NCBI GenBank assembly: GCA_000242935.3
Contig: CP007053.1
Coordinates: forward strand, 3,209,001 to 3,273,000
From: Opitutaceae bacterium TAV5
GTDB lineage: Bacteria > Verrucomicrobiota > Verrucomicrobiia > Opitutales > Opitutaceae
Length of the DNA: 64,000 nt
Direction: 5' to 3'
Under the pieces are notes generated by a model. That model did no database searches, was not told the origin of the DNA, and was given only the letters and a program-made list of their open reading frames with translations. Every line of letters begins with the position of its first letter. Positions within the stretch are counted from its first letter, which is position 1. This document shows, piece by piece, positions 17,622 to 25,347 of this stretch. The translations under genes and the position numbers were made by a program.

Positions 17622-20294
17622 ATGAAAAAGATATCCTCTGTGGCCTTGCGCCTTGTCCGGTTGTGTTGCGTGTGCGGCGGATCCTTTCTCTTCGGGTCCG
17701 GTTGTGGCAAGGAGGCTCCTCGTCCGGAATCCGTCGTCGCGGGTACTTCCGTTGAGATTCCGGAGGCCGATTCCGTACATGTGCCGGTCAGGCGGGCCGA
17801 CTGGCGGTGGCAAAACGAAAGCCATTTTGTCGTCGATTCGGTTGTCGGTGAAATTGCCTCCACGCTCGCGGCACTCCGCGATCCGGAACGTGTGAGTGCA
17901 GTGCCGGTGACGGTCGATGTGCGGGAACGCCTTCCGGCCGAAGGGGAACCGCTGACTTACGATGTCACGATCACCCCCGGCTGGCCCGACGGGCCGGGAC
18001 CGTGGTCAGGGACGCTGGCGGTCACCGGAGCCATCTGGGATCCTGCCATGTACGCGCAAATGGCGCGGGCGTTTGCCGCGCACACGGGAGTCGCGCTGCC
18101 GTCGGCAGACGCGCCCGCGCCCGAGATCGATGCGCGCGCCGACACGGCTTTTGCAAAAGCGTTGGCCGAAGCGGACGGCCCGGCGCTCGAGCGGATCAAC
18201 CGGCTGATCTCCGCGCAAATGAAGGAGAACTTGCGGGCGGCTTCGATACATGACCGTGCGGTATTATTGCTCGCTGTCTTCGCGCTGCGTGACGCGGCAG
18301 GGGATTTTACATCAATTGCCCCGACGCTTGACCGCATGGCAGCACAGCTCACACTGGCCGAAGTTCTGGGCGGTGATGTGACCGAGGCGAGCGAAGCGCA
18401 TCGCTTCGCGAATGCAGCGCTCGCGACGCTTGTTAACGACCAGCGACGCGCGTTGGCCTTGCTCGATGAACTCGAGCCGGCGGAAGGTCTGGCTTGGGCA
18501 GCATGGAAACGAGCGCTGCGCACGCGTATCACGGGAGACTACCGCATCGCGCCGCCCGCAGGACAAGAGTTGCTGTTGCTGGAGCGGCGCGAGCGTTATC
18601 GGGCTTATGCGCAACGCGTGGACGGCGAGCGCGCTTGGGCGATATGGGAACAGTTTCCCGAACGCTGGAAATCGATGCCGGACTGGTTTCGCATCGTGCG
18701 GGGCCAGGGCACGGGTGTCGCGATCGGGCATGTGCTTCTGGATACCGGACTGGCCCTGGAGGAAAATGAAATCAGGACAGTCTACAGTCTTTCCACTCGC
18801 GGAGCGGAGCCGGCTGCAGATGGTTCCCGGCGCGAACAGCGAACAGGTGATGATGCCTGGGTGGCGGCGCTCAACACGCCGCCCGGCCCCTTGATAAGGG
18901 CGGCCGTGAAAGAACCGGGCGGGTTCGCACTTCGTATTATCGACTGGGGCCTGTGGGCGGATCAGCTTCAGCGGCATCTGTGCCATACGATCAAGGGCGA
19001 TCACCATTTTCTGATGCGCCAGTGGTCCGTGCCGGACTATGCGGAAAAATATCGCAGCCGGGCGGATGCGCTTTTCGGCAGATTGCGATTGTATGCCTTC
19101 GCACAGCGCGAAAACGCAGTGGATCAGGCCGGGTTCGACCAGGCGCAGAAAGACGTTATCGTAAAAATGCAGGCTACGCCCGAGCTCGTACCGCCTGCTT
19201 TCTGGAGCCTGGTGCGTTATCAGGTGCGTCGGATGCCCCTGCATGACTTTATGCCGGCAGATGACATCGCTGCATGGCGTCGGCATTCACCGTTGCCCGG
19301 CACGGCGTACGATCCGCAACCGGCATACGCCCGGTTTGCGCTCGACCATCGGTCGGACCAGCCTGCCGTTTTCGATGATCTTCTGGCGCGCGCTCCGTAT
19401 GATGCCGGGATCGTGAAGCGTGTATTGTATTTCCGTTACAAGGAAAATATACCCGAGAGCGCCGCGGAGAAGCTGTATGGTCCTGTGCTCGATTATGATG
19501 CCGGAGCCGTCGCATGTCTCGTGAAGATTACGGAGAAAGATCCCGGGAAAAATATAGTCTGGCTGGAAAAGGCGGCGAAACTCGACCCATTCTATTTCTA
19601 CAAACTGGCAGAGTATTGGGTTGCACAGGGCGATGCCGCCAAAGCCGAAGATTTTTACGAAAAGGCTTTCGCACAAAATGCCGACTCCGTGCAGGCAGCG
19701 AATAAATCGTTCTGGCTTGTCAATCGTTACGAAGATACAGGCCGGTCCGCACAAGCGACGAGGCTGGCCGATCAGGCGGGGCAAACCTGGTCGCATCGGG
19801 GCCTGGAAACCCGGGCGTGGCTGCATGAACGGCGAGAGGAATACGGGCAGGCGATGAAGTTCTACGAGGCGATCCACGAGCGTTACGATTCACCGGAGCC
19901 GCTGGTGGCGGCCGCGCTGAGGATCCGGGCGAAGACCGGCGATGCGTCCTGGGCAGAGCGCTACGCAAGGATCATCCGCGAAATGTCTCCGCAAGATCCG
20001 GAACCGGTGACGGTTGCAAGTCTGGGCAGCGATCCGCCGGTGGTCGGAATGAGGTTTACCGGTGACAGTGAATTGCTGCGCAGTTCAGGGCTGCTGCCGA
20101 CGGATATCGTGGTGGCGGTGAGAGGCTACCGGGTGTGGGGACACATATCGTATTCGTTATTGCGGGATACAGAGTTCGGAAAACCCATTGCGCTGATCGT
20201 CTGGCGCGATGGCGCCTATCGGGAAGTCGTGGCGCCGGCTGTTCCGAACAATCTCTTCGGTGTCGGGATCGCGGACTACAAGGCAGCACGGTGA
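17622..20294 (+). CDS. Exported helical-repeat protein with C-terminal PDZ-like domain
   Basis: 890 aa from the ATG at 17622, chosen because it begins MKKISSVALRLVRLCCVCGG and a hydrophobic run ending FGSGCGK. That could be a lipoprotein signal, but the lipobox is imperfect. The frame stays open up to 17556, which would only add an unlikely basic extension. The middle is alpha-helical with TPR-like pairs (KAEDFYEKAFAQNADSVQAA, REEYGQAMKFYEAIHERYDS). Residues about 804-880 look like a PDZ domain (SGLLPTDIVVAVRGYRVWG, then GKPIALIVWRDG). It follows the ankyrin block on the same strand after 158 bp without recognisable features. A periplasmic scaffold role is possible but not shown. Confidence 0.72.
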   Translation: MKKISSVALRLVRLCCVCGGSFLFGSGCGKEAPRPESVVAGTSVEIPEADSVHVPVRRADWRWQNESHFVVDSVVGEIASTLAALRDPERVSAVPVTVDVRERLPAEGEPLTYDVTITPGWPDGPGPWSGTLAVTGAIWDPAMYAQMARAFAAHTGVALPSADAPAPEIDARADTAFAKALAEADGPALERINRLISAQMKENLRAASIHDRAVLLLAVFALRDAAGDFTSIAPTLDRMAAQLTLAEVLGGDVTEASEAHRFANAALATLVNDQRRALALLDELEPAEGLAWAAWKRALRTRITGDYRIAPPAGQELLLLERRERYRAYAQRVDGERAWAIWEQFPERWKSMPDWFRIVRGQGTGVAIGHVLLDTGLALEENEIRTVYSLSTRGAEPAADGSRREQRTGDDAWVAALNTPPGPLIRAAVKEPGGFALRIIDWGLWADQLQRHLCHTIKGDHHFLMRQWSVPDYAEKYRSRADALFGRLRLYAFAQRENAVDQAGFDQAQKDVIVKMQATPELVPPAFWSLVRYQVRRMPLHDFMPADDIAAWRRHSPLPGTAYDPQPAYARFALDHRSDQPAVFDDLLARAPYDAGIVKRVLYFRYKENIPESAAEKLYGPVLDYDAGAVACLVKITEKDPGKNIVWLEKAAKLDPFYFYKLAEYWVAQGDAAKAEDFYEKAFAQNADSVQAANKSFWLVNRYEDTGRSAQATRLADQAGQTWSHRGLETRAWLHERREEYGQAMKFYEAIHERYDSPEPLVAAALRIRAKTGDASWAERYARIIREMSPQDPEPVTVASLGSDPPVVGMRFTGDSELLRSSGLLPTDIVVAVRGYRVWGHISYSLLRDTEFGKPIALIVWRDGAYREVVAPAVPNNLFGVGIADYKAAR

Positions 20295-20324
20295 CAACAG
20301 AAATGGTGAAGACCATCGGCCGTG

Positions 20325-21116
20325 TCAGCCGCGCTCCAGCACCAGCATCGAGTCCGCTCCCCGGAAGAATGCGTGCGGCACCGGTTCCTCGCGCGAGGCG
20401 ATGCCGTCGCGGGCGAGTTCCTCGCGGAGCGCGGCCAGGGCCGGGTAAGGCAGGCCGTTGTTGCCGCAGACCGGGTGAATGCGGACTTCCCCGCGGCTCA
20501 CGCGGACGAGTTCGCGGCAGGCGGCGAGGTGGAAGGCGGCGTCGAACTGCGCGGCGTGCAGGAACAGGAAGTGCGCGCACAGCACGAGGTCGAACTCGCC
20601 GTCGGCAAACGGCAGGTGCGGGAGCCGGGCGCTGACGTAGCGGCCGCTCAGGAAACCGGTTTCGTAGTCGTCGAGAAAGCGCGCGGCGGCGGCGCGGCGG
20701 TCGGCTTCGGCGGCGTCGATCGAACAAAAGTCCGCCCCGTTCGCATCGCAACGGACAAGGCCGGGTTTGGTCCGGAGTTGCCGGAACATCGTGGCGTAAT
20801 CGATTTTTACATACGCGTCGAGCGTGCCGGACGTGCAGCCATAGAGCGGATCGGCGGCGGTCACATCGAGGCCGAACGCGCCGGCCTCGGCGGCAAACGA
20901 GGACGGGCCGGCGGCCGTGTCGAGGACGCGGCGGCCGCGCAACGTCGCGGCGTCGAGCGAGAAGAAACGCAGGTATTCGGCCAGCGAACGGCCGAAGAAA
21001 CGCACGACGGGCGTTTCGAAGACCGCGGGTGCGGGCGGGATTGTCTGTCGGACAGGACTGTCGTCGGTCTCGTCGGCGGCGATGGCGGATTCGGGGAAGG
21101 AGGCGGTGGCGATCAT
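20325..21116 (-). CDS. Class I SAM-dependent methyltransferase
   Basis: 263 aa. Residues about 60-85 carry the SAM-binding glycine-rich motif I (GRRVLDTAAGPSSFAAEAGA), then an acidic position (DVTAADPLY), and later a motif IV-like stretch (LPFADGEFDLVLCAHFLFL). These are typical of small-molecule class I methyltransferases. The substrate cannot be told from sequence. It lies convergent to the PDZ-protein gene with only 30 bp between the stops. No signal peptide, so cytoplasmic. Start at the ATG at 21116; the longer frame to 21192 is a different, antisense reading. Confidence 0.85.
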   Translation of the reverse strand: MIATASFPESAIAADETDDSPVRQTIPPAPAVFETPVVRFFGRSLAEYLRFFSLDAATLRGRRVLDTAAGPSSFAAEAGAFGLDVTAADPLYGCTSGTLDAYVKIDYATMFRQLRTKPGLVRCDANGADFCSIDAAEADRRAAAARFLDDYETGFLSGRYVSARLPHLPFADGEFDLVLCAHFLFLHAAQFDAAFHLAACRELVRVSRGEVRIHPVCGNNGLPYPALAALREELARDGIASREEPVPHAFFRGADSMLVLERG

Positions 21117-21190
21117 GATGTTTTGATTTGGAAAAAAGGTTGGCGGAAATACGGGAGGGAATGCGTGGCGGGTGGATTTTGGCCGGAAAC

Positions 21191-21221
21191 AAAAAGCCCG
21201 ACTCTGGAACGAGAGTCGGGC
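21191..21221 (-). terminator. Strong rho-independent terminator (minus strand)
   Basis: A perfect 10-bp stem, GCCCGACTCT (21196-21205) paired with AGAGTCGGGC (21212-21221), with a 6-nt loop. It is followed on the minus strand by a T-run (21191-21195). The orientation fits a transcript coming from the right, where the only candidate is the 36-aa ORF at 21275-21385. It is about 75 bp upstream of the methyltransferase start and would insulate that gene. Confidence 0.75.
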
Positions 21222-21274
21222 CCGGTGGGATGGGTTACGCCGCCTTCAGGCGGTCTGCGTGTCTTTTGCACGCG

Positions 21275-21385
21275 TCACCATCGCCGGGCCAATTGCCACC
21301 AGCCATAGCCGTAACCAAAAAAATACAGCGCCGACGCGGGAAGCGTGGCGGTGCCGGTTAACAGGCGTTTGCAGGCGGAATTCAT
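21275..21385 (-). CDS. Candidate small protein, 36 aa, Tyr/Trp-rich C-terminus
   Basis: A short ATG-to-TGA frame whose product ends ALYFFGYGYGWWQLARRW. It has a Lys/Arg start (CKRLL), a small hydrophobic stretch, then an aromatic Gly-Tyr cluster. A strong terminator for this strand lies 54 bp past its stop, suggesting a real short transcript here. No family was recognised; a small membrane-associated peptide is possible. It could also be a non-coding RNA with a chance ORF. No clear ribosome binding site was identified. Confidence 0.35.
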   Translation of the reverse strand: MNSACKRLLTGTATLPASALYFFGYGYGWWQLARRW

Positions 21386-21442
21386 AAACGTGAACCACAC
21401 CGATGCCGGATCTTGCCGAAAAGGCAAGCCCGGGAATTTTCG

Positions 21443-21565
21443 GGAGCGGCGGCATTCCTGCCGCTGCCGACGACGCGAAGCGTCGCCGGTCGGGGAAGGT
21501 CGAGGTCATGCTCCGTGCAAGGGGCGCGTCGCGCCTCGTCGCAGCGGCAGGAATGCCGCCGCTCC
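21443..21565. repeat. Palindromic intergenic repeat, 123 bp, 25-bp terminal inverted repeats
   Basis: Bases 21443-21467 (starting GGAGCGGCGGCATTCCTG) and 21541-21565 are perfect reverse complements. The complementarity continues inward with interruptions (GACGACGCG against CGCCTCGTC). A related element with the same ends occurs at 53000-53145. No ORF inside is convincing. The remaining gap between this element and the glgA start at 21643 shows nothing else recognisable. Confidence 0.8.
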
Positions 21566-21642
21566 ACCGCTGGCGCTTCTTCGCCACCTTCATCGCGTTT
21601 TATGGATTGGCCGGGGCGTAAAGATCGTGTTCTCTCCCCGGC

Positions 21643-23118
21643 GTGTCCTCCCTCAGAATACTCTTTGTTTCCCCTGAAGTAGAGCCGTTCGTGAAGGTTG
21701 GCGGTCTCGCCGATATGGCGGGTTCGCTCCCCAAGGCGCTGGCGGCGCTGGGGCACGATGTGCGTATCGTCTGCCCGGCCTACGGCTGCGTGAAGATTGG
21801 CACCAACTGGCGGGCGCGCCAGGACCCGCTCGGCGTGGACGTGGGGGCGGCGGCCGAGTGGGCGCGCACCTGGGAAACGACGCTGCCGGGCGCCACCGTG
21901 CCGGTGCCGGTTTATTTTCTCGAACACCAGCGTTTTTTCGGGCGGCCGGAAGTTTACACCGGCCCGTGGGGCGCGCACGAGGACAATGACCTGCGCTTCA
22001 CCTTCTTCTCGCGGGCGGCGCTCACGCTCTGCCTGCAACTCGGCTGGATTCCCGACGTGATCCATTGCCACGACTGGACCACCGGGTTCGTGCCGGTTTA
22101 CCTGAATACGCTCTACCGCGACACGCCGCTCGGGCGGACGGCGTCGATGTTCACGATCCACAATCTGGAACACCAGGGGTTGTTCGGGCGGAGGGCGTTC
22201 GACTACTCGCGGTTGCCTGCCGCCGAATTTCGCGCCGACAGCGTGGAGGCGTTTGGCGGGGTCAACATGATGAAGGCGGGCCTCTACCACGCCACGAAGC
22301 TTACGACGGTGAGTCCGACCTACGCGCACGAGATCCGCACGCCGGAGGGCGGTTGCGGGCTGCATGACGTGCTGGCGTTTCGCGGTGCGGACCTGATGGG
22401 CATCCTCAACGGCATCGACACGTCCTCCTGGAGTCCGGAGATCGACATGAGCCTGCCGGCGACGTACAGCGCGGCCAATTTCACCGGCAAGGCCGTGTGC
22501 AAGGCGGCGCTCCAGCGCGAACTCGGCCTGAAGGTCGACCCGCATGTGGCGGTGTTCGGCATCGTGTCGCGGTTCGCCAGCCAGAAGGGACTCGATCTCG
22601 TGGCCGAGGCGTTGCCGCACATCGTGCGTCGCATGCATGTGCAGTTCGTCATCCTCGGGGCGGGCGATCCCGGGCTCGAATACATGTTCCGCGGCATGGG
22701 CGACGAGTTTCGCGGCCAGGTCGGCACGTATATCGGCTACAGCCCCGGTCTGGCGCGCCTCGTGCAGGCGGGCAGCGATTTTTTTGTGATGCCGAGCCGG
22801 GCCGAGCCGTGCGGGCTCACGCAACTCTACGCAATGCGCTACGGCACGCCGCCGGTCGTGCGCGCCACCGGCGGCCTGATCGACACGGTGGAGCAATACG
22901 ACGAGGCGACCGGCGAGGGCACCGGTTTCCTGTTCAACGACACCAGTGCCGCCGCGCTCTACAACACGGTTGGCTGGGCGTGTTCGACCTACTACGACCG
23001 TCCGCACCACGTGCGCCAGCTCCGGCGCGCCGGCATGGCGAAGGATTTTTCGTGGCGCCGCAGCGCCGAGCTTTACGTGGACGCCTATCACTGGGCGATC
23101 GCGGCCCGGCGCGAGTGA
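21643..23118 (+). CDS. glgA: Glycogen synthase (ADP-glucose type, GT5)
   Basis: 491 aa, usual length for bacterial GlgA. It adds glucose from ADP-glucose to glycogen in the cytoplasm. The start is a GTG at 21643 (SSLRILFVSPEVEPF), supported by the normal GlgA N-terminus. The nucleotide-sugar loop KVGGLADMAGSLPKAL is at about 20-35, and the C-terminal domain shows VMPSRAEPCGLTQLYAMRYG and a TGGLIDTV motif typical of GT5. A LacI-type regulator starts 38 bp downstream on the same strand and may be co-transcribed. No other glycogen genes are nearby. Confidence 0.93.
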   Translation: MSSLRILFVSPEVEPFVKVGGLADMAGSLPKALAALGHDVRIVCPAYGCVKIGTNWRARQDPLGVDVGAAAEWARTWETTLPGATVPVPVYFLEHQRFFGRPEVYTGPWGAHEDNDLRFTFFSRAALTLCLQLGWIPDVIHCHDWTTGFVPVYLNTLYRDTPLGRTASMFTIHNLEHQGLFGRRAFDYSRLPAAEFRADSVEAFGGVNMMKAGLYHATKLTTVSPTYAHEIRTPEGGCGLHDVLAFRGADLMGILNGIDTSSWSPEIDMSLPATYSAANFTGKAVCKAALQRELGLKVDPHVAVFGIVSRFASQKGLDLVAEALPHIVRRMHVQFVILGAGDPGLEYMFRGMGDEFRGQVGTYIGYSPGLARLVQAGSDFFVMPSRAEPCGLTQLYAMRYGTPPVVRATGGLIDTVEQYDEATGEGTGFLFNDTSAAALYNTVGWACSTYYDRPHHVRQLRRAGMAKDFSWRRSAELYVDAYHWAIAARRE

Positions 23119-23155
23119 ACCGTGCGAGGCGCCCGGATACCGGTTTCTCCCAGGC

Positions 23156-24217
23156 ATGGCCTCCCCCCCGTCCAACAAGCTTCAGACGATTGCCGACCTC
23201 GCGGGCGTATCGCGCATGACGGTGTCGCGGGCGTTGCGCAACCAGCCCAATGTCCGTCAGGAAGTGCGCGAGCGTATCTATAAAATAGCGACAGAGATCG
23301 GCTATCGGCCCAATCCGCTGATCTCGACCCTGATGGCCGACCTCAAGCGCCGCCGGGTGAAACGCGTCGCCGAGGTCATTGCTTTTCTCACCGCCGATCC
23401 CGAAGGACGCGAGCAATGGCGGCGTTCCGAGACCGTCGCGCTGTTCCACGCCGGTGCCGTCGAGCGCGCGGCGCAGCTCGGTTACCGGCTGGAACATTTC
23501 TGGGCCAAGGAACCGGGCATGACGCCGGGCCGGCTCTCGCGCGTGCTCTGGTCGCGCGGGATCAGCGGCGTGTTGCTGGCTCCGTCATGGATGTCCTACC
23601 AGCACGACTACCCGGAGTTCGACTGGTCGCACTTCGCGGCGGCCTGCCTCGGCTACACGATGTCGCAGCCCGACCTGCACCGCGCCTGCAACAACCAGTA
23701 TCTGACGATGCGCAGCGCCCTGCGTCACCTGCGCGAATCCGGTTATCGGCGGATCGGGCTGGCGCTGAGCCGGTCGGACGACAACCGCGTGCTCAATCAC
23801 TGGCAGGCCGCGTATCTTGCCGATCAGGCCATGCACGATGCGCCGGAGGCCCGCGTCCCGGTTTTCCTGAGCGACGAGGTTCTGGAGCTGCCCTCCAACC
23901 GGCGTCCGTTTCAGGACTGGGTGCGGCGGCATGCTCCGGACGGGGTGGTATCGGTGCATCACGGCTTCCTGCGCGACTGGATGGAGGAAGCGGGCCTGCG
24001 TGTGCCGGAGGACATCGGCTACGCCGACCTCGATTTGTCAGGCGACATGTTCGGCCGCGTCGCCGGCATGGACCAGAACAGCCGTTTCGTGGGCGCGGCG
24101 GCGATCGACCTGATCGTGGGCCAGCACCACCGCAACGAGCGCGGCATCCCGGCGATGCCGACGATCACCTCGGTCAACGGAAGCTGGTGCGACGGGGAGA
24201 CCGTGCGGGGGCGATGA
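23156..24217 (+). CDS. LacI-family transcriptional regulator
   Basis: 353 aa. Start at the ATG at 23156, where the HTH begins (TIADLAGVSRMTVSRALRNQ at about 10-29); the open frame further upstream overlaps glgA in another frame and is ignored. The hinge region (EIGYRPNPLISTLMADL) is followed by a periplasmic-binding-like sugar sensor domain with GYRRIGLALS and PEDIGYADLD, as in LacI/GalR proteins. The ligand is unknown. Its last 90 bp are duplicated at 25206-25295, beyond the toxin-antitoxin cassette. It resembles the regulator at 33247, sharing the GMTPxRL and RGIxGVLxAP motifs. Confidence 0.92.
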   Translation: MASPPSNKLQTIADLAGVSRMTVSRALRNQPNVRQEVRERIYKIATEIGYRPNPLISTLMADLKRRRVKRVAEVIAFLTADPEGREQWRRSETVALFHAGAVERAAQLGYRLEHFWAKEPGMTPGRLSRVLWSRGISGVLLAPSWMSYQHDYPEFDWSHFAAACLGYTMSQPDLHRACNNQYLTMRSALRHLRESGYRRIGLALSRSDDNRVLNHWQAAYLADQAMHDAPEARVPVFLSDEVLELPSNRRPFQDWVRRHAPDGVVSVHHGFLRDWMEEAGLRVPEDIGYADLDLSGDMFGRVAGMDQNSRFVGAAAIDLIVGQHHRNERGIPAMPTITSVNGSWCDGETVRGR

Positions 24218-24218
24218 C
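24129..24218. repeat. 90-bp direct repeat, copy 1 (3' end of lacI)
   Basis: This is the functional 3' end of the LacI gene plus its stop codon. It matches 25206-25295 with only about five differences. The two copies bracket the toxin-antitoxin cassette and the broken antitoxin gene, about 1 kb apart. Confidence 0.85.
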
Positions 24219-24241
24219 AGGCGGACGTAATGCGCCGGACA

Positions 24242-24493
24242 TTACCTGACGTTGCCGCGCAGGCGGTCCTGCTCGCCGGGCGTGACATCCGGAATCTTGG
24301 CAAGGATACGGCGGATATTGACCTTTGAGCCGCGTCTGGCGCGTTCGGCGAGGTAGCGTTCGGTGTCGAGCGCCGCGAGTTTTTCGGCGACGGCGCTGGA
24401 AATAAACTGATTGATGGAAACCCCTTCCTCCCGGGCGAGTTTGCGAGTGTGCTGATGGATGGAATTGGGCAGACGGATACTGAGTGTGCTCAT
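24242..24493 (-). CDS. Ribbon-helix-helix antitoxin (partner of PIN toxin)
   Basis: 83 aa from the ATG at 24493. The N-terminus STLSIRLPNSIHQHTRKLA, then EEGVSINQFISSAVAEKLA, is the strand-helix-helix pattern of Arc/MetJ/HicB-type DNA-binding antitoxins. The acidic/basic tail would bind the toxin. Its start overlaps the toxin stop by 4 bp (ATGA at 24490-24493), so the two are translationally coupled. Its place after the toxin is the reverse of the commonest order. The longer frame upstream lies within the toxin gene and is rejected. Confidence 0.85.
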   Translation of the reverse strand: MSTLSIRLPNSIHQHTRKLAREEGVSINQFISSAVAEKLAALDTERYLAERARRGSKVNIRRILAKIPDVTPGEQDRLRGNVR

Positions 24494-24909
24494 AAGCGGT
24501 GAAGGATTTTTTGCAGGCAGGTTTGTGGTGTGATGGCCGTAATTCCGAGGCTGCGACTGCCACGGAAATGGCGAAGATTGAAGGTTACGATCGTGCATGA
24601 GCCGGCGGCCAGCGCAGCCTCCAGCATCATGTCGTCTTTCGGATCGGGCAAATGAGGACGCCAGAGAAGATGGATGGCATGAACTTGCGCCATCGAAACC
24701 CACCAGTCGATGAATCCACGGATGTCACTGGCTGTGAGATGAGGGAGCAGACCCGGCCGTGACAGGACATCCTCGTATTCCAGAACGAGAGGCACGGTGA
24801 CCACTGGCACGAGACGTCCGCGGGATGCGTGTTCAATGAGCTGAAACGAAGCTCCCTGTCTCGAACGGAGACCGGAAAGCAGCACATTGGTGTCAATCAC
24901 GCAGACCAT
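24490..24909 (-). CDS. PIN-domain toxin (putative ribonuclease, COG1569-like)
   Basis: 139 aa. The N-terminus VCVIDTNVLLSGLRS is the first acidic motif of PIN nucleases. Further acidic positions appear in VLEYEDVLSRP, PDPKDDMMLEAAL and TFNLRHF. These residues coordinate divalent metal for RNA cleavage in the family. It is the first gene of a toxin-antitoxin pair with the ribbon-helix-helix gene at 24242. A perfect palindrome at 24915-24932 just upstream of the ATG is the likely autoregulatory operator. No ribosome binding site is visible, so it may be leaderless. Confidence 0.87.
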   Translation of the reverse strand: MVCVIDTNVLLSGLRSRQGASFQLIEHASRGRLVPVVTVPLVLEYEDVLSRPGLLPHLTASDIRGFIDWWVSMAQVHAIHLLWRPHLPDPKDDMMLEAALAAGSCTIVTFNLRHFRGSRSLGITAITPQTCLQKILHRL

Positions 24910-24914
24910 AAAAT

Positions 24915-24932
24915 GGTATCAAGTGTGATACC
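24915..24932 (-). promoter_or_regulatory. Probable toxin-antitoxin operator palindrome
   Basis: GGTATCA-AGTG-TGATACC is a perfect 7-bp inverted repeat with a 4-bp spacer. It ends 6 bp before the start codon of the PIN toxin. Ribbon-helix-helix antitoxins usually bind such sites with their toxins to repress their own operon; binding here is inferred. Confidence 0.65.
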
Positions 24933-24982
24933 GTCTGTCTGTCAATCCGGGAAGCGTGCAGACCTGCCTTTCCCGGCAACCT

Positions 24983-25171
24983 TCATTGATCAAGTTTCAG
25001 CGACCGACGAACTTGCTGCGAGGAAAAGACTCACCCCGCGGCGCTGTCCCGCAAGCCGGCATCCACCTTTTTACGGACGTAGATGCCATACATGAGATCT
25101 TCCCAATCCGACTTTTCGGGGAGGGTTTTGAGGATCTGACTGGTTTCTCTTTTCAGCTCGGCGCGAGTCAT
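24983..25171 (-). pseudogene. Antitoxin-like gene broken by one in-frame TGA
   Basis: From the ATG at 25171 it reads MTRAELKRETSQILKTLPEK, then SDWEDLMYGIYVRKKVDAGL. This is the pattern of a common small antitoxin family found with RelE-type toxins (D-x-WED-x-MY-x-IYVR). At codon 47 (25031-25033) there is a TGA, after which the same frame continues VFSSQQVRRSLKLDQ to a stop at 24983. A family gene would have Arg (CGA) there, so one C-to-T change explains the break. No RelE partner is present. Confidence 0.7.
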
Positions 25172-25205
25172 GACAGGTAACAGGGAGGATGCCGGAATCA
25201 GGTCG

Positions 25206-25295
25206 ACCGCAACGGACGCGGCATCCCGGTGATGCCGACGATCACCTCGGTCAACGGAAGCGGGTGCGACGGAGAGACCGTGCGGGGGCGATGAC
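25206..25295. repeat. 90-bp direct repeat, copy 2 (orphan lacI 3' end)
   Basis: Matches 24129-24218, the last 30 codons and stop of the LacI gene, with about five differences, but here there is no gene in front of it. It marks the right border of the toxin-antitoxin insertion, or is the relic of a second lacI copy that was otherwise replaced. Confidence 0.8.
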
Positions 25296-25347
25296 GGACG
25301 GGCGGGTGTTGTGGGTGCTCACCCAGGCCAGCCGGGTTGGCACGTGA

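Noticed and set aside
21246-21593. 115-codon minus-strand frame before glgA
   Set aside because: It runs through the palindromic repeat and has no family features; the 36-aa frame ahead of the terminator is a better candidate.
25031-25033. TGA in the antitoxin gene read as selenocysteine
   Set aside because: The family has Arg at this point, no selenocysteine insertion structure was seen, and a C-to-T change explains it.
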